Of a DNA stretch of 64,000 bases, positions 30,299 through 39,883 are shown one piece after another. Source of the stretch: Corynebacterium sp. SCR221107 (GTDB lineage Bacteria; Actinomycetota; Actinomycetes; Mycobacteriales; Mycobacteriaceae); NCBI RefSeq assembly GCF_027886475.1, contig NZ_CP115670.1, forward strand, positions 1,674,001-1,738,000, read 5' to 3'. The position numbers were made by a program, and so were the translations under genes. The notes below the pieces were generated by a model. That model saw only the letters and a program-made list of their open reading frames with translations. It searched no databases and had not been told where the DNA came from. Positions within the stretch are counted from its first letter, which is position 1. Each line of letters begins with the position of its first letter.

Positions 30299-30981
30299 TA
30301 TGCCAGGGTAGCTAGTTCGCGCAAGGTGTCCACGGCATCGTTGGGCACCTCGGCACCATAGACGGCAGACCCTGCGACGAAGGCATCACAGCCGGCGGCT
30401 GCGGCGGCCTCGATGGTCGAGGCGCTGATGCCGCCGTCGATCTCGATGATCACATCCAGTCCCCGGGAATCGATCTCCTTGCGCAGGGTGCGAACCTTAT
30501 CCAGCTGCTCCGGCATGAACTTCTGTCCGCCAAAACCGGGCTCCACGCTCATCACCAGCACCTCGTCGAACTCGTCAAGGTCGGCGAGGTAGGGCTCGAT
30601 GGGGGTTCCGGGACGCAGCGAAAATCCGGCCTTGACCCCTTGGGAACGCAGGTAACGCGCGAGCGAAAGTGGATCATCGGTTGCCTCGACATGGAAGATG
30701 ACGCAATGGGCACCGGCGTTGATGTAGTTGTCCACCCACTTTTCCGGGTTTTCGATCATCAGGTGCACATCCAGCGGCTTATCGGTGTGGCGAGACACTG
30801 CCTTGGTGATATCGGCGCCGAAGGAGAGGTTGGGGACGAAGTGCCCGTCCATGACATCGACGTGGATCCAGTCTGCATGCGAGACTGCCTCGAGCTCGCG
30901 GTCGAGCCGGGAGAAGTCAGCAGCAAGGATCGAAGGGGAGATGATGGGGGCGCGACGCCCAGTGGTCGAAGCGTTAGTCAT
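30298..30981 (-). CDS. rpe: Ribulose-phosphate 3-epimerase
   Basis: 227 residues, TIM barrel. It interconverts ribulose-5-phosphate and xylulose-5-phosphate. Signatures are ISPSILAADFSRL, HVDVMDGHFVPNLSFG, DVHLMIENP, VMSVEPGFGGQKFMPEQLDKV and IEIDGGIS. It heads the riboflavin cluster and overlaps ribD by one base, linking pentose phosphate supply to riboflavin synthesis. Confidence 0.96.
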   Translation of the reverse strand: MTNASTTGRRAPIISPSILAADFSRLDRELEAVSHADWIHVDVMDGHFVPNLSFGADITKAVSRHTDKPLDVHLMIENPEKWVDNYINAGAHCVIFHVEATDDPLSLARYLRSQGVKAGFSLRPGTPIEPYLADLDEFDEVLVMSVEPGFGGQKFMPEQLDKVRTLRKEIDSRGLDVIIEIDGGISASTIEAAAAAGCDAFVAGSAVYGAEVPNDAVDTLRELATLA

Positions 30982-31095
30982 GGGTCATAGTCTACAAGTT
31001 TCACCCTTGACTATTGCCTAGACTATTTGCTTACCTACCCCATTTCCGCCCGCCCCTGGGCGCACGGTGGCTATTTCGTTACCGCGGCATTGCTC

Positions 31096-31150
31096 GCTTG
31101 CCGACGCCCGCAGGGCCGATGACGGCGACGCGTCGTGGCCGTCGGCAAGC
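31096..31150. repeat. Facing inverted pair of exact GCTTGCCGACG repeats
   Basis: Plus copy at 31096-31106 and minus copy at 31140-31150, with arms extendable to GCTTGCCGAC(G)GCC-like ends. The pair can form a stem closing a GC-rich 33-base interior. It lies between rsmB and rpe (gap 30982-31186), where no gene is seen. Confidence 0.75.
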
Positions 31151-31186
31151 AAACACTGACGCAAGCAAGCAGGCAGTAGCCCGCCG

Positions 31187-32767
31187 CTATTTCTTGCGCA
31201 GGACCGCGAAGAACATCGCATCCGTGCCGTGCCGATGCGGCCACATCTGAATGGACTTGTCCTCACCGGCATCAGGCAGGTTCGGCACCAGCGCGTGGGC
31301 ATCGAGTTCCTCGACGGGAAAGTTTTCCAGAGCATAGTCAACGATCCCGCGGGTCTCGCGCAGGTCCGGGGAGCAGGTGGAGTACACGACGACACCACCG
31401 GAACGGGTGAGCTCAATCGCGGACGACAGCAGTTGTTTTTGCAGCTTGTTGAGCTCCGCGATGTCGGATTCCTGCTTGCGCCAGCGCGCCTCCGGACGCC
31501 TGCGTAAGGCACCAAGACCCGAACAAGGTGCATCGACAAGCACGCGGTCGAAGCCGGGTTCGAGCCCACTGTCACGTCCGTCTGCGTGATGGACGCGCAC
31601 GGGAAGCCCGTTGACTGACTTCTCGATCAAACGCGCACGATGTTCTTGGATCTCAATGGCATCGACGGTGGCCCCATCGATACGGGCTAGACACCCTAAA
31701 AGCGCCGCCTTGCCGCCCGGTCCGGCACACAAATCAAGCCAACGGCCATGATCTTCCCCGGTTACCGGCGCCTCGACGAGACTGCGTGCAATGAGCTGGC
31801 TCCCCTCATCCTGCACGGCGGCTAATCCCTCGCGCACGGGGTCAAGCTCACCGGGATTTCCGGAGTCAAGATAGACGGCATAGGGCGAATACTGCCCTTC
31901 CTCACCGCCGGTGATCAACGCCAGCTCCTCGGCGCTGATTTCGCCTGGACGCGCTACGAGGTGTACCTTCGGCCGCTGGGAATCAGCATCCAAAGCTCCC
32001 TCGAGCTCAGCAAGGCCGAGGATCTTGGCGAAGCTGCGTGCAATCCATTCGGGATGGGCGTGACGAAACGCTAGCGCGGCTATTTCGCCAGCCGGCTCGA
32101 GTGTTTCCAGCCACTGTTCTGGCGTCTTGCTCGTAACCGATCGCAGGATTGCGTTGGTAAAACCTTTCGCTTGGCCTTGTCCGATATCGGCGACGATGCG
32201 CACTGAGGTATCCACGGCCGCGTGTGGCTCGACGCGGGTGTAGAGCAGTTGATAGGTGCCCAGGCGCAACGCTGCCAGCACTCCCGGATGGATCGAATCC
32301 AGTGGGCGGGAGGAACAGGCGGCAAGCACCGCGTCAATGACCCCTTGATTGCGAAGGGTGCCGTAGGTCAGCTCCGTAGCGAACGCGGCATCCCGGCGCT
32401 TGAGGCCTTCTTGATTCAAAAGCTTGGGCAAAGCGAGGTTGGCATAGGTGCCTTCCTCGTTGGCGCGGAAGATGACATCAAAGGCCACCGCACGCGCCAA
32501 GTCCACATCGATGAAGATTCCGCGCAGCCCGTCGGGAAGCGGTTTGGCGCCGCCGGCCCGCTTGTCGCGATGCTGTGGACGGCGCTGGGTGTTCGGCTGT
32601 GAGCCGTCCCGACGCTGCTGATCGCGTTTTCCGGCGCCGCTACCACGGTTGGACTTGGACCGGGATTGTTGGCTGCGCCCAGCCCCCCGCGAAGCCTGAG
32701 AGTTTTTCGAGGCAGCTTTGCTGCGGGAACGAAAGCCTCCCGCGTTCTCAGTAGGCTGATTGCTCAT
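31187..32767 (-). CDS. rsmB: 16S rRNA (cytosine-967-C5)-methyltransferase RsmB
   Basis: 526 residues. Order: a basic, Ser/Arg/Gln-rich N-terminal tail of about 75 residues, a NusB-like RNA-binding domain (VDLARAVAFDVIFRANEEGTYANLALP onward), then the methyltransferase with the SAM motif WLDLCAGPGGKAALL and the cysteines of DAPCSGLGALRRRPEARW and YSTCSPDLRETRGIVD. I start at ATG 32767, which overlaps the fmt stop (ATGA); the pair is coupled. The tail length is lineage-variable. Confidence 0.94.
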   Translation of the reverse strand: MSNQPTENAGGFRSRSKAASKNSQASRGAGRSQQSRSKSNRGSGAGKRDQQRRDGSQPNTQRRPQHRDKRAGGAKPLPDGLRGIFIDVDLARAVAFDVIFRANEEGTYANLALPKLLNQEGLKRRDAAFATELTYGTLRNQGVIDAVLAACSSRPLDSIHPGVLAALRLGTYQLLYTRVEPHAAVDTSVRIVADIGQGQAKGFTNAILRSVTSKTPEQWLETLEPAGEIAALAFRHAHPEWIARSFAKILGLAELEGALDADSQRPKVHLVARPGEISAEELALITGGEEGQYSPYAVYLDSGNPGELDPVREGLAAVQDEGSQLIARSLVEAPVTGEDHGRWLDLCAGPGGKAALLGCLARIDGATVDAIEIQEHRARLIEKSVNGLPVRVHHADGRDSGLEPGFDRVLVDAPCSGLGALRRRPEARWRKQESDIAELNKLQKQLLSSAIELTRSGGVVVYSTCSPDLRETRGIVDYALENFPVEELDAHALVPNLPDAGEDKSIQMWPHRHGTDAMFFAVLRKK

Positions 32768-33705
32768 TCGAAGATCACTCCCTCGGTCTCGTGCAAGCCC
32801 CGCGCCCAATCGCTGGCCTGCATCCGCTTCTTTCCCTGCGCCTGTACGTCCCCAAGCTCAATATTGTTACTTCCCGTGCCGACCACGACACGCTTCTTCT
32901 CTACCCGCACGTGCCCTGGGGCCAATTTCTCGCCGGGATCGTCGCTGATGGTGATCGGGCCGACCTTGAAACGCTGACCTGCAAGCTGGGTCCACGCCCC
33001 CGGCACCGGGGTCACCGCCCGAATGTTTCGCTCGATATGGGCCGCGTCCTTGTGCCAATCGATGCGAGCATCCTCGACGCTGATCTTGCCCACATGGGTT
33101 GGTTCACCACGTTGTGGCTTCGGCGAAACGGTCCCATCGGCAATGCGATCCATCGTCTCCCGCAGCAGCACCGCGCCTTTAAAGGCAAGCGTGGTCAGTA
33201 GCGAATCCACGGTATCCGTAGCGCTGATCGGTTGCTCCAACACCCCGTAGACCTCGCCGGTGTCAAGCCCTTCATCAATGCGGAAGGTTGAGGCGCCGGT
33301 GACGTCGTCTCCGGCAGCGATGGCGGCCTGCACGGGGGCTGCGCCACGCCAGCGCGGCAGCAGCGAGAAATGCAGGTTGATAAAGCCTTCGGGCACCATA
33401 TCCAGGATGTCACCCGGGATCAGGTTCCCGTAGGCAACTACTGGAACGCAGTCCGGCGCAAGCTCACGCAACCGGGCGCGAAACGCCTCGCCGTCCGCTG
33501 TACCGCCCTTGAGCGTGGCCGGTGTGAGGACTTCAATGCCCTTGCGTTGAGCCAACGCCGCCACCGGCGAGGGATGCAGCGTTCGACCGCGCCCCTTCGG
33601 GGCATCGGGGCGGGTAAGGACTGCGATGACCTCGTGTTCGCTGGCGAGCAGTTCTTCTAGTGCTACCACCGCAGGTTCCGGAGTACCGGCAAAGATAAGG
33701 CGCAT
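32764..33705 (-). CDS. fmt: Methionyl-tRNA formyltransferase
   Basis: 313 residues. It formylates initiator methionyl-tRNA. MRLIFAGTPEPAVVALEELL opens the protein, and LHFSLLPRWRGAAPVQAAI is the family signature with the catalytic histidine region. ATG 33705 is chosen over an upstream in-frame start at 33741. It lies between def, which removes the formyl group, and rsmB, which it overlaps. Confidence 0.97.
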   Translation of the reverse strand: MRLIFAGTPEPAVVALEELLASEHEVIAVLTRPDAPKGRGRTLHPSPVAALAQRKGIEVLTPATLKGGTADGEAFRARLRELAPDCVPVVAYGNLIPGDILDMVPEGFINLHFSLLPRWRGAAPVQAAIAAGDDVTGASTFRIDEGLDTGEVYGVLEQPISATDTVDSLLTTLAFKGAVLLRETMDRIADGTVSPKPQRGEPTHVGKISVEDARIDWHKDAAHIERNIRAVTPVPGAWTQLAGQRFKVGPITISDDPGEKLAPGHVRVEKKRVVVGTGSNNIELGDVQAQGKKRMQASDWARGLHETEGVIFE

Positions 33706-33852
33706 GTATGTCTTCTTCGTCTTGGATGAAAGGTACTTCACGCGTGCCCAGCTCCCCGGGGATTCCAGACGGGCACGGACGCCAGAAGGCGGGACACGTT
33801 TTGCTTGTGCACCAAAGTCTAGCTTCTCTGGGGGTATCCCGGGCTTCGCCGC

Positions 33853-34368
33853 CTAGTGCTCGCTGTTAAACCACTCGGAACGACGGATGGTGGCCATCGC
33901 TTCCTTGCGAGCGTCTTTTTCCAGGCGGCGAAGGAACAGAACCCCGTCGAGGTGATCAGTCTCATGCTGAATACACCGCGCCATCAGACCGGAAGCAACC
34001 ATGGACACTGGGTTGCCGTGCAGGTCCTGCCCCGACACCTTCACGGTAGCAAAGCGGGTGGTCTCAGCCGAGATATCCGGGATCGACAAGCACCCTTCGG
34101 GCCCCGTCTGGGTTTCCTCACCGATAGCCTCCCACACGGGGTTGATGATGTGCCCGCGTAGGCCGTCTTCCACATGGCTGCAGTCATAGACGAAAACCCG
34201 ACGCAGCACGCCGACCTGATTGGCGGCAAGACCCACGCCGCCGGCGACATCCATCGTCTCCAGCATGTCTTCTACCAAGGTCTCCAGTGTGTGATCGAAC
34301 TCGGTGATTTCCTCGGCCCTCGTGGTAAGCACCGGATCGCCAAAAAGCCGGATATCCAAAACGGTCAT
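33853..34368 (-). CDS. def: Peptide deformylase
   Basis: 171 residues. Metal hydrolase that removes N-formyl groups from nascent proteins. All three family motifs are intact: GVGLAANQVG, EGCLSIPD with the metal-binding cysteine, and CIQHETDHLDGVLF with the two metal-binding histidines and catalytic glutamate. It lies 147 bases upstream of fmt, the classic pairing. Confidence 0.97.
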   Translation of the reverse strand: MTVLDIRLFGDPVLTTRAEEITEFDHTLETLVEDMLETMDVAGGVGLAANQVGVLRRVFVYDCSHVEDGLRGHIINPVWEAIGEETQTGPEGCLSIPDISAETTRFATVKVSGQDLHGNPVSMVASGLMARCIQHETDHLDGVLFLRRLEKDARKEAMATIRRSEWFNSEH

Positions 34369-34922
34369 CTGTGTCTACGACTCCTCTCGAAAATACTGAC
34401 ATTCCTCGGGCAGTTCTGCCCCTACCTTCGGCCGCATACGCCCTACGCCACGTGGTTTCAACAGCAAGCGGTCACATGCGCACTCCCCCGCCTCAGGCGG
34501 GTGAGGAACAGATCGGCGTAACGCTGTCGCTGTTGGCCAAAACAAAACGTAACTAGAAAAGCCTACACACATTGCTTTCCGTGCGCCGTGGCGGACCCCC
34601 ACAGCGCCAGCCCGCACGGCTTGTATCCGATGCTTAAGACCATTCCGGTTTCATGGGCATTCTCATAGACAGCGACAGCAGTGAATTCACTTCTACCTCG
34701 GTTTCCTCAGAAGTGGCTCCGTTTCTCCGGGCACCATTGTGCAACAAGAATCGCTCGCGGAAATTCCTTACCTTTCAGGCTGGGTACCCACATTCAGTCT
34801 TCCGGTTGCCAACGGCCAGTGCTTTCCGACGTCCACAGCTCGCCTTCCCCCGCACGAATTATTGGTGGTAAGTGTCCAACAGGAAACGTCGGAGAGCACG
34901 AAGCAACAGCGACTGCACACCG
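34369..34922. other. priA-def intergenic region, no gene seen
   Basis: 554 bp with no recognisable gene. It contains a CCCGCC-TCA-GGCGGG hairpin near 34488-34502 without a T-run, and an inverted pair of repeat variants at 34821-34897 just past the priA stop. Confidence 0.5.
34821..34897. repeat. Facing inverted pair of repeat variants
   Basis: Plus-strand GCTTTCCGACG (34821-34831) faces minus-strand GCTCTCCGACG (34887-34897). Both are preceded by GT, giving GTGCTTTCCGACGT and GTGCTCTCCGACGT: near-identical ends around a 55-base interior. Confidence 0.6.
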
Positions 34923-36968
34923 CTAGCCAATGGTGATGGGATCTACCTGAACGCGCAGGGGTAGCTGGTCCTTTTTTGCGGCCCGCGCCACCAAAGCGTT
35001 CTTGAGCAAGGTACCCAATTGTCCGCGTGGTCCCAAGGGAGTGCGGATAAGCACCCTTTGCGGCGGACCAAATTGGGACTCATCGTACTCACCGGGCAGC
35101 TTGACGCCTGGAGGCAAATCAACCGGCCCCAAAATCTCCGCGTGGGGCGGCAGCTCCACCTGCGCGAGGAAAGCATCAATCGACGAGTTTGCTCCGTCGA
35201 TCGCAGCCACATGAGCTGCCGGCGGGAAATGCACCTCCCGCCGCGCAGCTAGTTCCGCCTTGGCCTGGCCAACTGGGTCGTAGCGGATCAATGACTGCAC
35301 CACTGCCAGCCCCGGATCAGCAACAATGACCACTTCCCCGCCCCGGTTGCCAGGACAAACCTGAGAGGCAACGTGCATCCATTTCGAAAAAGCATCCTCG
35401 GTGGCCCGCAGATCTTGGCGCCCCAGAAGCGCCCACGTATCGAGCAAGACGGCCGCGCCATACAGGTCACCACGGACCCTGGGCTCGGCGCCGGGGGTGG
35501 CCACAACAATGCGTGGATGCGCATCAATCTCATCTACGATCCTGTTGCCTCCGCTGGTTACCACTGGAACCTTCGGGAAGGCACGCCCAATCTCCTCCGC
35601 GGTGCGGACCTGTCCCACCACCACAGCACGGATCTTGGTTGACCCGCAATGCCCACAGCTATGGTGGCTATCGGGCCGTCCGCACCAACCGCAGGTAGGC
35701 ACCGAAGCCACCACCGCCGACGCACCTGACCCAGCTGATGGCGCAGGCGGGATCCCTAAAGGACCATTGCAATAACGACACCGCGACGGCTGACGGCAAT
35801 TGGCACAGCTCAAGGTGGGCATATACCCCTTGCGCGGGACCTGGATCAAGACCGGCTCGCCTCGATCGAGGGCAGTCCTAAGCGCCCAAAATGCAGCTCC
35901 CGGCATGCGCGCATATCGGGCTTGCGGGTCCCGCTCTAAAGCCTTATCCGAGTCGGCGGCAGCGTGGATGTAGGGCATCCGGGTGCGGATAGCCTGCCTC
36001 GACGCTACCAAGTCATGCGCCCAACCCGATTCCACCAATAGCTGCGCTTCTGCGGTACGTGAGGAAGAGCAAATGAGAAACGATGACTTTTGCTGCACCG
36101 AGCGGGTAGAAAGTACTTCTCGGGCGTGCACATAGGGTGCGCGTTGCTCAACGAGGTTGTCATCACCATCGTCTTTGATGATGCATAACGCGAGGTTTTC
36201 CAGTGGAGCGAATGCGGCACTCCGAGTACCGATAACGATGCGCGCCTGACCGTGGAGTACGCAACGAAAGCGCCGATACCGCGCCTGAGGACCCAGGCCT
36301 GCAGACAGCTCCGTTATCTGTTTCTTCGACACATGCGCCTCGAGTGCCTCCGATAAGGCGTTGACATCTCGCTGGTCAGGGACGACAACCAAAACGCCCT
36401 TGCCATCGATGGCTACCTTTGCCGCAAGGGCAGCAACCCCTTCGGCCCAATCATCACCAGGGGCTAGTTGCCACACCGCCCTCGCCGTGGAACCGGCCAA
36501 AACAGCATCCACGAACGACTGCCCGTGCGCATACCCGGACCAGATAGACAGATCCGGTTCCTGCGCACTACCGAGTTCCTCCCATGGAGTGTCTACCGCG
36601 GAGGCTTCCGCCTGTGCATGCCGAGGCGGGATGGCAAGGCGAATGAGATCCGAAGTAACCCCCGCGTACCGGTTTGCCAGCGAGGAGATGAGCGTACTCA
36701 TGAAATCCGGCAGCACGACCTCGGGCGAGATTACTTTTTCGAGGTATTTGAGTTTGTCCCCATGCTCACTGGTGGCCACACGATCAAGCACGATGGCATC
36801 GGCCAGCCTGCCAGCAAAACGGATCCGCACCCTCACCCCGCGCTGTACCGAAGAATCTTGACTACTATCCACGAGGTAGTCGAAGGGGCGATCAAGGTGC
36901 GCTATGCCCAATAAAGGCAACACCCGTGCCACCGGCAGCGTGCTGGCGGGTTCACGGGTGTTGGTCAT
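34923..36968 (-). CDS. priA: PriA-like primosomal protein N', probably without helicase activity
   Basis: 681 residues. The N-terminal DNA-binding domain (VLPLLGIAHLDRPFDYLVD...GVRVRIRFAGR) and the cysteine-rich zinc region (LSCANCRQPSRCRYCNG and CGWCGRPDSHHSCGHCGS) are well kept. The Walker A site is missing (LAPGDDWAEGVAALAAK where GxxGSGKT is expected), and the DEEH box reads IIKDDGDDN. This fits the known actinobacterial PriA form annotated as a probable N' protein lacking ATPase motifs. It lies 64 bases downstream of metK. Confidence 0.9.
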   Translation of the reverse strand: MTNTREPASTLPVARVLPLLGIAHLDRPFDYLVDSSQDSSVQRGVRVRIRFAGRLADAIVLDRVATSEHGDKLKYLEKVISPEVVLPDFMSTLISSLANRYAGVTSDLIRLAIPPRHAQAEASAVDTPWEELGSAQEPDLSIWSGYAHGQSFVDAVLAGSTARAVWQLAPGDDWAEGVAALAAKVAIDGKGVLVVVPDQRDVNALSEALEAHVSKKQITELSAGLGPQARYRRFRCVLHGQARIVIGTRSAAFAPLENLALCIIKDDGDDNLVEQRAPYVHAREVLSTRSVQQKSSFLICSSSRTAEAQLLVESGWAHDLVASRQAIRTRMPYIHAAADSDKALERDPQARYARMPGAAFWALRTALDRGEPVLIQVPRKGYMPTLSCANCRQPSRCRYCNGPLGIPPAPSAGSGASAVVASVPTCGWCGRPDSHHSCGHCGSTKIRAVVVGQVRTAEEIGRAFPKVPVVTSGGNRIVDEIDAHPRIVVATPGAEPRVRGDLYGAAVLLDTWALLGRQDLRATEDAFSKWMHVASQVCPGNRGGEVVIVADPGLAVVQSLIRYDPVGQAKAELAARREVHFPPAAHVAAIDGANSSIDAFLAQVELPPHAEILGPVDLPPGVKLPGEYDESQFGPPQRVLIRTPLGPRGQLGTLLKNALVARAAKKDQLPLRVQVDPITIG

Positions 36969-37032
36969 GCAAGCGATGGTACATCACGGCTGCGACACGA
37001 AGGATCACTGCTGGTGCCCTCGAATTCTACGA

Positions 37033-38265
37033 CTAGTCGAGGTTGAGCTCGGCACGCAATGCGCCCGCGCGATCCGTGCGCTCCCATGGCAGATCCAGGT
37101 CGGTGCGACCGAAGTGGCCATAGGCAGCCGTTTGGGCATAGATCGGGCGGAGCAGGTCGAGCTCGCGGATGATGGCCTTCGGCCGAAGGTCGAAGACGGC
37201 CTGCACTGCTTCTTGAATGTGCGAATCTGTCAGCCCATGCTTGGCAGTGCCGAAGGTCTCAACATAGAGTCCAACCGGCTTGGCGCGCCCGATGGCATAA
37301 GCGACCTGGACCTCGGCGCGATCTGCGAGATCGGCAGCCACGATGTTCTTCGCGACCCAGCGCATGGCATAGGCGGCGGAGCGATCCACCTTGCTCGGAT
37401 CCTTGCCGGAGAAAGCACCGCCGCCGTGGCGAGCCATGCCACCGTAGGTGTCCACGATTATCTTGCGGCCGGTCAGGCCCGCATCACCCATCGGGCCACC
37501 GAGAATGAAGGAGCCCGAAGGGTTGACCAGAAGGGTGTAATCGGTGCTCAGGAACTCCTTGACACCGGCATCCTCCAAGACCCACTCGACCACGTTGGTG
37601 CGGAGCTGTTCGTAGAGCCATTCCTGCGTGCAGGTTTCGTCATGCTGGGTGGAAACGACGATCGTATCCACCGCGCGAGGGCGGCCCTCGTCATCGTATG
37701 CAAGGGTCACCTGAGTCTTGCCGTCTGGGCGAAGGTGGTTAACGATGCCCTCCTTGCGCACCTGGGTCAGGCGACGCGACAGGCGATGCGCTAAGTCAAT
37801 AGGCAGGGGCATAAACGAATCAGTCTCATTGGACGCATACCCAAACATGAGTCCCTGGTCACCAGCGCCGGCCTGGTCGTCCTCGTCGGCCTGCTCGCCG
37901 GAACGAACCTCCTGGGAGTTGGTTACTCCATCGCCAATTTCCTGGGATTGTTCACCGATGGCAATGTTGACGCCGCAGGTGCGACCATCGAATCCCACAT
38001 CGGAGGAGGTAAAGCCGATTTCAACCAGCTTTTCCCGAACAAGCTTGGGGATTTCAACATAGGCCGAGGTGCTCACCTCGCCCACCACGTGGACCTGTCC
38101 AGTGGTAACTAAGGTCTCAACGGCGACCCGGGCGTGCGGGTCCTTTTCGAGCAGGGCATCCAGGATTGTGTCTGAGATGGCATCACAGATTTTGTCGGGA
38201 TGTCCCTCGGTCACGGATTCACTGGTGAAGAGGCGGAAAGCAGTCGCCTGGGAGTTCAAAGTCAC
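37033..38265 (-). CDS. metK: S-adenosylmethionine synthetase
   Basis: 410 residues. It makes SAM from methionine and [23 protein letters not shown] is at the N-terminus with the conserved histidine, [17 protein letters not shown] in the middle, and the phosphate loop [20 protein letters not shown]. The GTG at 38265 with GAAGGAAT upstream gives the family-like [13 protein letters not shown] start. A McbR-type operator lies 160 bases upstream, consistent with control by sulfur-amino-acid supply. Confidence 0.97.
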   Translation of the reverse strand: MTLNSQATAFRLFTSESVTEGHPDKICDAISDTILDALLEKDPHARVAVETLVTTGQVHVVGEVSTSAYVEIPKLVREKLVEIGFTSSDVGFDGRTCGVNIAIGEQSQEIGDGVTNSQEVRSGEQADEDDQAGAGDQGLMFGYASNETDSFMPLPIDLAHRLSRRLTQVRKEGIVNHLRPDGKTQVTLAYDDEGRPRAVDTIVVSTQHDETCTQEWLYEQLRTNVVEWVLEDAGVKEFLSTDYTLLVNPSGSFILGGPMGDAGLTGRKIIVDTYGGMARHGGGAFSGKDPSKVDRSAAYAMRWVAKNIVAADLADRAEVQVAYAIGRAKPVGLYVETFGTAKHGLTDSHIQEAVQAVFDLRPKAIIRELDLLRPIYAQTAAYGHFGRTDLDLPWERTDRAGALRAELNLD

Positions 38266-38599
38266 GTCGTAATTCCTTCGAAAGACAATGGATGGGAACA
38301 AGTAGCGACATGCGCGCCACACTGAGGTTTGTTTGCCCTATGAGTACTCGAACACTTGCTGGTGCCAGTACCGGTAAGGGTGCGCGGCGGATCAGCCATC
38401 ACCACGCTGTACCTCCAGAACAAATTAGACCAAGCTGTCTAAAATTGCAAGTTTGCTTAGTTCAGTCGAGATTCCAGGATCCACCCCGCCAGCTAACCTC
38501 ACCCGCCTGACCACGCGTTTCGGCGATAAACAAATTAATCCAACTGTCGCCACAGCAGGATCATTGGAACACGATGCGGCACACCACGGTGTCGCTTAT
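38266..38599. other. metK control region, no gene seen
   Basis: 334 bp between metK and coaBC. It contains the McbR-type operator (38426-38441) and, past the coaBC stop, a short ACACC-AC-GGTGT palindrome (about 38581-38592) that may be part of a terminator. Confidence 0.55.
38426..38441. promoter_or_regulatory. McbR-type operator TAGAC-N6-GTCTA upstream of metK
   Basis: The sequence TAGAC-CAAGCT-GTCTA matches exactly the motif published for McbR, the methionine/cysteine repressor of C. glutamicum, whose regulon includes metK. On the metK strand it overlaps a TCTAAT that could be the -10 element, which would suit repression. Confidence 0.8.
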
Positions 38600-39883
38600 T
38601 TACCTAGTGACGCGATGCGACTCGATGGCTTCAATAATTTGTGCTGCTACCTCGGTTTTGGAACCAGCAGTCACGGTGAAGACCTCACCAGTTGCCGACA
38701 CCAAGAATCCCTCGTTGACGGATTGACCGAAAACCTTGCCCCCGGACACGTCATTGCACATCAAAAGGTCGCAGCCCTTCTTCACGACCTTTTGCTTGGC
38801 AAAATCGAGCACACTGTGTTCATCGTCGCCTGTCTCGGCGGCGAAGCCAATAATCGTGGCAGACTCTTTTACTCCACCGCTGATGCGTGCCTGCACCAAC
38901 TCCCTTAAAATGTCTGGGTTTTCAACCATGTGGATGGTGCTGAGTGACTCTTGGGCATGCCCCTTCTTCAACTTGGAGGCAGCGGGGTTTTCTGGGCGGA
39001 AATCCGCCACGGCAGCGGCCATGATAATCACATCAGCGTCTGCCGCATGCTCGAGCATCGCTTCTCGCATTTCTCGCGCGGAAACTACCTTGTGGACGAA
39101 GGCACCGCTGGGTGTTTCCAGGTGCTCAGTAGCGCCAGCAACAATGGTAACCTGTGCCCCCTTGTGTGCCGCGATTTCGGCGAGGGCGTAGCCTTGCTTG
39201 CCCGAGGAACGATTGCCGACGTAGCGCACCGGATCAATGGCCTCTTGTGTGCCGCCTGCGGAAATGAGGACCTTCTTGCCTTCAAGAGTTCGCTCGAGTG
39301 GGTAGCCCGCCGCGCGGGTGCGCGCCAGGGCGGCGATCTGGGAAGGCTCAGGCAACCTGCCCGGTCCGGTATCCTTTCCCGTCAAACGTCCGTGCGCAGG
39401 TTCGAGCACCGTGATGCCACGCGCACGCAATGTGGCCACATTGGCTTGGGTGGCTGGATTCATCCACATTTCGGTGTGCATCGCTGGCGCCAGCACCACC
39501 GGACAGGTAGCCACGAGAAGTGTGGCCGACAGCAGGTCGTCGCCGCGACCACTAGCAACGCGTGCCATGAAATCAGCCGTGGCGGGTGCTACCACTACGA
39601 GATCAGCGGTTTGGCCAATCTTTACATGGCGCACCTCATCAACGGCATCGAATACGGTAGTAGACACAGGGTTGCCGCTGAGGGCCTCGAAGGTAGCTTG
39701 CCCAACGAACTTCAACGCCGACTCAGTGGGAACCACCCATACATCGTCCCCAGCCTCTTTGAAGTCCCGAATCAGGTGGCACGCCTTGTAGGCGGCGATT
39801 CCACCAGCCACACCAACAACAACTTTTCGCGGCGCTGACTTTTCTACCACTGCGTTCACTGCGGGTACCTCCACTCCTGCCAT
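38600..39883 (-). CDS. coaBC: Bifunctional phosphopantothenoylcysteine decarboxylase/synthetase
   Basis: 427 residues, two steps of coenzyme A synthesis. The flavin-dependent CoaC half starts at KVVVGVAGGIAAYKACHLI and includes PAMHTEMWMNPATQANVATL. The CoaB half starts at KVLISAGGTQEAIDPVRYVGNRSSGKQGYALAE. ATG 39883 has GGGGAAA five bases upstream, better than the ATG at 39898. It lies between rpoZ and metK, as in other actinobacteria. Confidence 0.96.
   Translation of the reverse strand: MAGVEVPAVNAVVEKSAPRKVVVGVAGGIAAYKACHLIRDFKEAGDDVWVVPTESALKFVGQATFEALSGNPVSTTVFDAVDEVRHVKIGQTADLVVVAPATADFMARVASGRGDDLLSATLLVATCPVVLAPAMHTEMWMNPATQANVATLRARGITVLEPAHGRLTGKDTGPGRLPEPSQIAALARTRAAGYPLERTLEGKKVLISAGGTQEAIDPVRYVGNRSSGKQGYALAEIAAHKGAQVTIVAGATEHLETPSGAFVHKVVSAREMREAMLEHAADADVIIMAAAVADFRPENPAASKLKKGHAQESLSTIHMVENPDILRELVQARISGGVKESATIIGFAAETGDDEHSVLDFAKQKVVKKGCDLLMCNDVSGGKVFGQSVNEGFLVSATGEVFTVTAGSKTEVAAQIIEAIESHRVTR

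Noticed and set aside
38345..38362. TCGAACACTTG near metK, resembling a LexA half-site
   Set aside because: The second half of the palindrome is absent and metK is not a known SOS gene.
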